Below, one piece after another: positions 31,370 to 36,415 of a stretch of 36,415 nt of DNA. Origin of the DNA: G020348385 sp964410125 (GTDB lineage: Bacteria; Acidobacteriota; Aminicenantia; Aminicenantales; Aminicenantaceae); the NCBI GenBank assembly GCA_964410125.1, contig CAYPGQ010000037.1, positions 1-36,415 of the forward strand, read 5' to 3'. Every line of letters begins with the position of its first letter. Position 1 is the stretch's first letter. The translations under genes were made by a program, and so were the position numbers. The notes under the pieces were generated by a model that did not search any database, was not told where the DNA came from, and saw only the letters and a list, made by a program, of their open reading frames with translations.

Positions 31370-32887
31370 TTACTCGTTTTTTCCCTTAAATTCCTGGTTG
31401 AACGTTGTCATGATCTTGTTTATTGTCTCATCCAGTTCAGGACTGACCTCTTTTTTCTCAGCAAGTTCTTTCAACAAATCGGGATGCTCCCGCTCGAAAT
31501 ACTCGTATAGGCTTTTTTCGTAATTTTCGATTTGATCGATCTCAAAATCATCCAAAAATCCACGATTCCCCGCGTAGATGACCAAAATCTGTTTTTCAAC
31601 AGATAATGGTACGTATTGTCCTTGCTTAAGGACTTCGGTAAGACGCTCTCCCCGATCGAGTTGAGCTTGACTGGCCTTGTCCAGCTCTGTACCGAATTGA
31701 GCAAAAGTCACAAGCTCGCGGTATTGCGCCAGGTCTAACCTCAGTTGCCCGGCGACCTGTTTCATGGCCTTGATCTGGGCGTTCCCCCCAACGCGGGAGA
31801 CCGATATCCCCACATTGATGGCAGGTCGCATGCCTGCGTTAAAAAGCTCGGGTTCGAGATAGATCTGCCCGTCTGTGATGGATATGACATTGGTGGGGAT
31901 ATATCCGGAAACATCCCCAGCCTGGGTTTCAATGATAGGCAGGGCAGTCAGAGAACCTCCTCCATTTTTATCGTTGTATTTGGCCGCCCGTTCAAGCAGG
32001 CGAGAATGGAGGTAAAAGACATCGCCGGGATAGGCTTCCCGGCCCGGTGGACGTCGAAGAAGCAGGGCAATCTCACGGTAGGCTGCTGCATGTTTGGACA
32101 GGTCGTCGTAAATCAATAGCGAATGCTTCCCGTTGTCCCGGAAAAATTCCCCTATTGCGCATCCGCTGTAGGGAGCTAAGTACTGCAGAGGAGAAGGATC
32201 GGAAGCAGAGGCAGTCACTACTATGGAGTAGTCCATGGCCCCATGATCCTCCAATACCTTGATGATGTAGGCTATGGTGGAGTTTTTCTGACCGATAGCC
32301 ACATAGATGCACACCACATCTTTGCCTTTTTGGTTGATAATGGTGTCGATGGCAATGGCTGTCTTTCCAGTCTGGCGATCACCAATAATCAATTCTCTCT
32401 GTCCTCGTCCAATCGGAATCATGGCATCGATGGCTTTGATTCCGGTTTGCAGGGGTTCTTTGACGGGCATGCGTTCCACAACACCCGGAGCCAACCGTTC
32501 CACCACCATGTTCTTTTCTGTTTTGATGGGCCCTTTTCCGTCCAAGGGTATGCCCAAAGGATTAACAACTCTCCCTATCATGCTCGGACCCGAGGGAACC
32601 TGTATGATCCTATGGGTACGCTTAACAAGATCGCCCTCCTTGACAAGATGGCTCTCTCCAAGCAAAACCGCACCCACACTGTTTTCTTCCAGATTCAGAG
32701 CCAGACCATAGACATCGTTGGGGAACTCGATGAGTTCGTTGAACATCACACGGTCCAATCCATAAACGCGGGCAATGCCGTCTCCCACTGAAGTGACTGT
32801 TCCGACTTCCTTGATATCGATTTTTGTATCATAGCCTTCGATCTGTTGTTGGATGATTTTGCTAATTTCGTCTGCCTTTATTTCCAT
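31370..32887 (-). CDS. atpA: F-type ATP synthase alpha subunit
   Basis: A 505-residue non-catalytic nucleotide-binding subunit. Walker A GDRQTGKT at 169-176, IYVAIGQKNSTIA, the LLIYDDLSKHA segment, and the signature PAINVGISVSRVGGNAQ are present. Length is normal. It lies between atpH (two bases) and atpG (one base). Confidence 0.97.
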   Translation of the reverse strand: MEIKADEISKIIQQQIEGYDTKIDIKEVGTVTSVGDGIARVYGLDRVMFNELIEFPNDVYGLALNLEENSVGAVLLGESHLVKEGDLVKRTHRIIQVPSGPSMIGRVVNPLGIPLDGKGPIKTEKNMVVERLAPGVVERMPVKEPLQTGIKAIDAMIPIGRGQRELIIGDRQTGKTAIAIDTIINQKGKDVVCIYVAIGQKNSTIAYIIKVLEDHGAMDYSIVVTASASDPSPLQYLAPYSGCAIGEFFRDNGKHSLLIYDDLSKHAAAYREIALLLRRPPGREAYPGDVFYLHSRLLERAAKYNDKNGGGSLTALPIIETQAGDVSGYIPTNVISITDGQIYLEPELFNAGMRPAINVGISVSRVGGNAQIKAMKQVAGQLRLDLAQYRELVTFAQFGTELDKASQAQLDRGERLTEVLKQGQYVPLSVEKQILVIYAGNRGFLDDFEIDQIENYEKSLYEYFEREHPDLLKELAEKKEVSPELDETINKIMTTFNQEFKGKNE

Positions 32888-32889
32888 TC

Positions 32890-33432
32890 CTATTCCTCGA
32901 CAATTTTTTGTTGAAGCCTCTCTAGATCTCCCTGGATAGAGGCATCGTAAACGATGTTTCCTTTCCTGATGGAAAGGCCACCGATCAGTGATTGATCCAT
33001 TTTATATGTCAGCGTAACCGGACACTTCTCAAGCAGGGCGAGTTTTTCCTCCAAGCGCTTTTTCTGATCCGGGCTTAGAGGGATAACAGAGCTCACTTCA
33101 AAAGTGGAAATCCCCTGTTCCTCATTCCAAAGAACGGGCAAGAATTCAAGAATCTCTGTTAATAGCATCAAGCGATCATTTTCCACAAGGAGGAGCAAAA
33201 ATCGCTTGGATTTGTTACCGACTGCGGTTCGCTCAAGAATCTGTGCCGCAATCTCTTTCTTTTTTGTCGCGGGAAGAAACGGGCTTTGGAGTGTATCATG
33301 GAGTTTTGGATAGGAAGATAAAAATTTATCAAATTCACTCAATTCAACATTCAAAGAATCAAATTCCCCCGCATTTTTGGCGGAATTAATGAGCCCTTGA
33401 GCGTATCTTTGTATCAGAATTTGACTTCTCAT
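32890..33432 (-). CDS. atpH: F-type ATP synthase delta subunit
   Basis: A 180-residue peripheral-stalk subunit (OSCP type): IQRYAQGLINSAKNAG at the start, LLLVENDRLMLLTEIL in the middle and the C-terminal VTLTYKMDQSLIGGLSIRKGNIVYDASIQGDLERLQQKI. I choose the ATG at 33432; a TTG four codons upstream is possible. It overlaps atpF by 47 nt, which is more than usual and implies coupled translation. Confidence 0.9.
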   Translation of the reverse strand: MRSQILIQRYAQGLINSAKNAGEFDSLNVELSEFDKFLSSYPKLHDTLQSPFLPATKKKEIAAQILERTAVGNKSKRFLLLLVENDRLMLLTEILEFLPVLWNEEQGISTFEVSSVIPLSPDQKKRLEEKLALLEKCPVTLTYKMDQSLIGGLSIRKGNIVYDASIQGDLERLQQKIVEE

Positions 33433-33991
33433 GAAGTTTTTCAATCCTTTCGATGGATTTATCGATTATTGATGAATGAAACTCTTCGGTCATTCGATCT
33501 TGAATGCTCTGCTGAGCCAAATCAGCGGCAAGAGCAACCGTGTATTCTTTGATTTCTCGGATGGCATCCTGTGTCAGCATCTCGATTTTCTGGCGTGCAA
33601 AATGCTTTAGGCGATCGGCAGCCTGTTTGGCTTCCTCGAGCACGTTTTGGTGGAGAGACTGGCCTACAGCCTCTGCCTCTTGCTGCATCTTTTCGATCTC
33701 TTCATCCAGTCTTCCCAAACGCGACTCCACCTGATTCAGTTTTTTTGCTGCCTCTTCTTGAGACTCCTTAGCCCCCCGTAGCGCCTGTTCGAGCGAATCA
33801 GACCTTTCCTGGAGGAATTTCCCCAAAGGCTTCCTCAAAAAATAGGCCAACCCTCCAAACAGCAAAAGGAAGTTGAGAAGTTTCCCCAAAAAATCCTTAG
33901 TCTGGGAAGGATGAGATTCCTCCACAAATGACATGAACAGCAAAAAGGGGACGAACAAGAGAATCAAGAGTGTAGACTTTTTTTGTTGCAT
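33386..33991 (-). CDS. atpF: F-type ATP synthase b subunit, with signal-like N-terminus
   Basis: A 201-residue stalk subunit. Residues 5-22 are a hydrophobic signal-like segment, a short polar stretch follows, then the usual b helix DFLGKLLNFLLLFGGLAYFLRKPLGKFLQERSDSL (about 32-66) and a long helical coiled coil. A preceding signal sequence of this kind occurs in b subunits of some Desulfo- and Acidobacteria-like lineages. The frame is open upstream, but the ATG at 33991 shares its A with the TGA of the preceding b'-type gene (TGATG), fixing the start. Confidence 0.88.
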   Translation of the reverse strand: MQQKKSTLLILLFVPFLLFMSFVEESHPSQTKDFLGKLLNFLLLFGGLAYFLRKPLGKFLQERSDSLEQALRGAKESQEEAAKKLNQVESRLGRLDEEIEKMQQEAEAVGQSLHQNVLEEAKQAADRLKHFARQKIEMLTQDAIREIKEYTVALAADLAQQSIQDRMTEEFHSSIIDKSIERIEKLHEKSNSDTKIRSRAH

Positions 33992-34407
33992 CAGTTTAGA
34001 AGTTTTTTTGCGATATTCTTGGCAAGGTCTTGGCCCCGAGGTTCCAATTCTTTCCTGAGACATTCGACCTTTTCCTTCAATTCCTGTTGGGCCTTTTGGA
34101 CTTGTACACGACATTCTTGGGATACTTCTTCGATCATGCTTTCTTTTTCTTTTTGGGCCTCTCGTTCAAATTTCTCTCGTGTCTCGCGAGCCAATGTTTT
34201 TGCTGCCCTTATATCCTCTTCAATCCTTTCGAGAGTTTTGCCGTACTTATCCAGCGCCTCTTGGGTAGCATCCTGGTCCTGTTGGATTTGGCCATCCCTC
34301 TTTCTCATGACGCGGCCTACGGGCTTAAAATAGACCTTCGTGAGCACAAGAACCAGGACCCAAACGATCACAAAGATGACGATGATACTAAAATCAATAG
34401 ATAACAT
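33991..34407 (-). CDS. atpF: F-type ATP synthase b/b' subunit
   Basis: A 138-residue protein: an N-terminal membrane helix (about 5-25; FSIIVIFVIVWVLVLVLTKVYFKPVGRVMRKR) and a charged coiled coil. It is the first atp gene of this operon and overlaps the second b-type gene by one base. The two make a heterodimeric peripheral stalk likely (b plus b'). Which is b and which b' cannot be decided from sequence alone. Genes for subunits a and c are not in the window. Confidence 0.85.
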   Translation of the reverse strand: MLSIDFSIIVIFVIVWVLVLVLTKVYFKPVGRVMRKRDGQIQQDQDATQEALDKYGKTLERIEEDIRAAKTLARETREKFEREAQKEKESMIEEVSQECRVQVQKAQQELKEKVECLRKELEPRGQDLAKNIAKKLLN

Positions 34408-34421
34408 ATAAACCTTACTTC

Positions 34422-34544
34422 TTTATCGGCAGTTTACACCCTCTGGGGCGAAGCAATCTCACAACACCAGCATTATGGATCACTTCCTTGCCGCCACCTT
34501 TATGTAGGGATTAGGCGGATTGGCCATTGATAGCTGCCGATAAA
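34422..34544 (-). ncRNA. Structured 5' leader of the atp operon (candidate regulatory RNA)
   Basis: The 11-bp inverted repeat TTTATCGGCAG (34422-34432) / CTGCCGATAAA (34534-34544) brackets the leader. In the minus-strand transcript, the first arm lies about four bases after the predicted start and the second just before the ribosome site of the first atp gene. Inside, CCGCC and GGCGG can pair, and other short helices are possible. It occupies the middle of the 233-bp gap between folC and the atp genes. Structure seen; regulatory role inferred. Confidence 0.45.
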
Positions 34545-34554
34545 TCGAGGCAAA

Positions 34555-34583
34555 AATTTAACATGACTACCATAAAAAAGCAA
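34555..34583 (-). promoter_or_regulatory. Candidate promoter of the atp operon
   Basis: On the minus strand: TTGCTT (34578-34583), 17-bp spacer, TAAATT (34555-34560). Predicted start near 34548, giving a leader of about 140 nt before the first atp gene at 34407. Sequence match is moderate. Confidence 0.5.
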
Positions 34584-34640
34584 GCACCCGAAACTTCCCC
34601 AAAACTCTGGAGACACAAAAACCGAACGCGTTCATATAGT

Positions 34641-35942
34641 TCACGTGGAAATGGAATTTCGGATTATTTTTTTTATTTCTCCGATTAGAAAAAGAGAACC
34701 TGCGACAACGACAATCCCGTCGGGCCCGGCCAGCTGCTGCGCCATCCGAAAAGCCCTTTCAGCATCCGGTTCACAGAGTATCCTTTTTTCACCAAAGCTT
34801 ACTTTTTCCGCCAGCTCCTCAGCAGGGCACGCTCGATAATAAGGGAATTGCGTCAAGATGACAATCTTTGCCAGGGGAAACAGGATGTCAGCAATCCGCT
34901 CGATATTTTTGTCCCTCATGGATGCATACACTAGGACAACGGAAGAGGAAACAAACTCCCTTATATAGTCCTTCAAAGCATCAGCACCCTCCTCATTGTG
35001 AGCCCCATCCAATAACACAAGAGGCTTCTGAGATATGGATTCCAACCGTCCCTCCCAACGGGTCGTTTGGATGCCTTTGATAATCTTCTCTTTCTCCAGC
35101 TTTTTCCATCTCTGGCCGAGGATCCGAGAAGCGGCAATTGCAATGGCGGCGTTGCGGCCCTGATGCTTCCCTTGGAGAGCAGGCTCGTAGCTGTAGGACT
35201 CCCCATTTAGCAGAAAGGTAAAAATATATCCCCTGCTCGTTTTTTGTCTCACAAAATTATCTTTTCTCTCGAATATTCCATAAAAGGGCGCCCCAAGCTT
35301 CTCTGCCCGGCTTTTTATGGTTGCATAAGCATCCTGTTTTTGAACCCCGCACACCACCGGAACTCCTGGTTTGATGATGCCAGATTTTTCAAATGCAATT
35401 TGGCTCAAACTTTCTCCCAAGAATTTCTGGTGCTCGGCCGAGATGGTGGTGATGACCGACACTTTTGGGTCGACTACGTTTGTAGCATCAAACCTGCCGC
35501 CCATCCCCACTTCGAGAAAGGCCATGTCCACCTCTTGTTCGGCAAAATAAAGGAAGGCCAAGCAGCAGAGATGCTCAAAATAGGTAGGGGGATTCAACAA
35601 TCTTTTTGCGGATATAAGCTGTTCGATTTTATTTCTGAGTTGGGTGAGAAGCCTGCAAAAGGTCCGCCTTGCAATAAGCTCTCCGCCGATGCGAATTCTC
35701 TCTTCAACGTCCACTAGGTGGGGCGACGTGAACAATCCCGCCCGAAAACCATGCAGACTCAAGATTTGAGTGAGAAAGGCGCAGACCGAACCTTTTCCGT
35801 TGGATCCAGCAACGAGCACAGATGGAAATGTCCGGTGAGGATCGTGAAAGACCCGAAGGATTTCCCGAACATTATCCAGCCCGAATTTGATACCCAGGTT
35901 CTGGATTCTTTCCAGATACCGCTTGCATTCCTGCTCATTCAT
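34641..35942 (-). CDS. folC: Folylpolyglutamate synthase / dihydrofolate synthase
   Basis: A 433-residue Mur-ligase family enzyme adding glutamate to folates. P-loop VAGSNGKGSVCAFL near residue 45; TSPHLVDVEERIRIGG; FLEVGMGGRFDATNVV; TTISAEHQKFLG; KSGIIKPGVPVV; and the C-terminal domain with LLDGAHNEEGADAL. Whether it also makes dihydrofolate from dihydropteroate cannot be read from the sequence. It overlaps accD by four bases (ATGA), the common accD-folC arrangement. Confidence 0.95.
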   Translation of the reverse strand: MNEQECKRYLERIQNLGIKFGLDNVREILRVFHDPHRTFPSVLVAGSNGKGSVCAFLTQILSLHGFRAGLFTSPHLVDVEERIRIGGELIARRTFCRLLTQLRNKIEQLISAKRLLNPPTYFEHLCCLAFLYFAEQEVDMAFLEVGMGGRFDATNVVDPKVSVITTISAEHQKFLGESLSQIAFEKSGIIKPGVPVVCGVQKQDAYATIKSRAEKLGAPFYGIFERKDNFVRQKTSRGYIFTFLLNGESYSYEPALQGKHQGRNAAIAIAASRILGQRWKKLEKEKIIKGIQTTRWEGRLESISQKPLVLLDGAHNEEGADALKDYIREFVSSSVVLVYASMRDKNIERIADILFPLAKIVILTQFPYYRACPAEELAEKVSFGEKRILCEPDAERAFRMAQQLAGPDGIVVVAGSLFLIGEIKKIIRNSIST

Positions 35943-36415
35943 TCTGTACGAGGCTTGTTTAGGAATAGGCGAAGGACCCTAATGATGTAAGAACGCAGAT
36001 TTCTCCGTACCACAATATCATCCAGCATGCCGTGATGTAGGAGAAACTCCGAACGTTGGAATCCCTTGGGAAGCTTTTCTTTAATCGTTTGCTCGATGAC
36101 TCGAGGCCCGGCAAATCCGATCAGCGAATTGGGTTCGGCAATGTTGATATCCCCCAACATGGCATAGCTGGCCGTCACTCCACCCGTTGTGGGATCGGTG
36201 AGGACCGAGATGTAGGGGATACCGGCCTTATCCAGGTTTGCGATGGCCGAACTGGTTTTCATCAGCTGCATCAGAGATAGGATTCCCTCCTGCATCCGTG
36301 CTCCTCCAGAGCTAGAGATCACAACAGCGGGAATGTTTTCCTCGAGCGCTCTTTCAAAAGCCCGGGTGATTTTCTCTCCCACGACCGATCCCATGCTCCC
36401 TCCCATAAAGGCAAA
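35939..36415 (-). CDS. accD: Acetyl-CoA carboxylase carboxyltransferase beta subunit, C-terminal part (runs off the window)
   Basis: Only the last ~158 codons are present; the 5' part with the zinc ribbon lies beyond the right edge. Visible: MGGSMGSVVGEKITRAFE, SSSGGARMQEGILSLMQL, LTDPTTGGVTASYAMLGD, IGFAGPRVIEQTI and GFQRSEFLLHHGMLD. These are standard AccD motifs for transfer of carboxyl from carboxybiotin to acetyl-CoA, the first step of fatty acid synthesis. Overlaps folC by four bases. Confidence 0.93.
   Translation of the reverse strand, partial: FAFMGGSMGSVVGEKITRAFERALEENIPAVVISSSGGARMQEGILSLMQLMKTSSAIANLDKAGIPYISVLTDPTTGGVTASYAMLGDINIAEPNSLIGFAGPRVIEQTIKEKLPKGFQRSEFLLHHGMLDDIVVRRNLRSYIIRVLRLFLNKPRTE

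Noticed and set aside
34620..34650. CGAACGCGTTCG after folC as a terminator
   Set aside because: The palindrome leaves almost no loop once paired, and only five T follow; too weak to call.

Overview
This window (about 46% G+C by eye) comes from a Gram-negative bacterium. It carries an ABC-2 polysaccharide (O-antigen type) exporter, a heptose-1-phosphate adenylyltransferase, SurA/PrsA-type periplasmic foldases, and an EnvC/YibQ envelope module. Two HrcA operators (CIRCE), two Na+-coupled SNF transporters, an Na+/alanine-type symporter with an added periplasmic domain, a pyruvoyl-dependent arginine decarboxylase, and an F-ATPase operon with b plus b' subunits suggest a deep-branching anaerobic lineage of Acidobacteriota/Aminicenantes type. 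That placement is inference with low confidence; no rRNA gene is present.

Layout. 1-120: CIRCE-controlled promoter firing leftwards, almost certainly into groES/groEL or another chaperone operon beyond the left edge. 154-2670 (minus): purC, PHP phosphoesterase, cvpA and a Fis-type HTH gene in one tight operon. 2671-4208: pgeF plus a cluster of small repeats and a 305-bp inverted-repeat-bounded element. 4209-6894: a PflA-like radical SAM protein, an MFS transporter and an unknown protein. 7025-12771 (plus): two SNF paralogues, an AGCS symporter with a CarboxypepD-like domain, and a YbhN-type membrane protein. 12837-16356 (plus): EnvC-like, CtpA-like and YibQ-like proteins; the first two appear to have lost catalytic residues. 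16425-17560: a membrane-anchored unknown and pdaD. 17561-22833 (minus): mfd and two parvulin-type foldases. 23105-25035: an unknown small protein, an exported C26 amidohydrolase and a very small transcription unit for a 20-residue Cys/His peptide. 25060-28736 (minus): heptose adenylyltransferase, DUF2061, Wzt, Wzm and a TrmN6-like methylase, running on from the ATP synthase genes (28702-34407). 34641-36415 (minus): folC and the 3' part of accD.

The gaps between genes hold a dispersed family of short repeats that share the end motif CCTGAATTATTCATAAA. It ranges from 15-bp palindromes to 130-210-bp elements with internal hairpins. Two of the larger copies keep a stem although its base pairs differ, which suggests selection on structure.

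Most noteworthy: the 20-aa peptide unit with near-ideal promoter, Shine-Dalgarno and terminator (24826-25035); the repeat family; a structured leader in front of the ATP synthase operon (34422-34544); and an EnvC/pseudo-CtpA/YibQ module.
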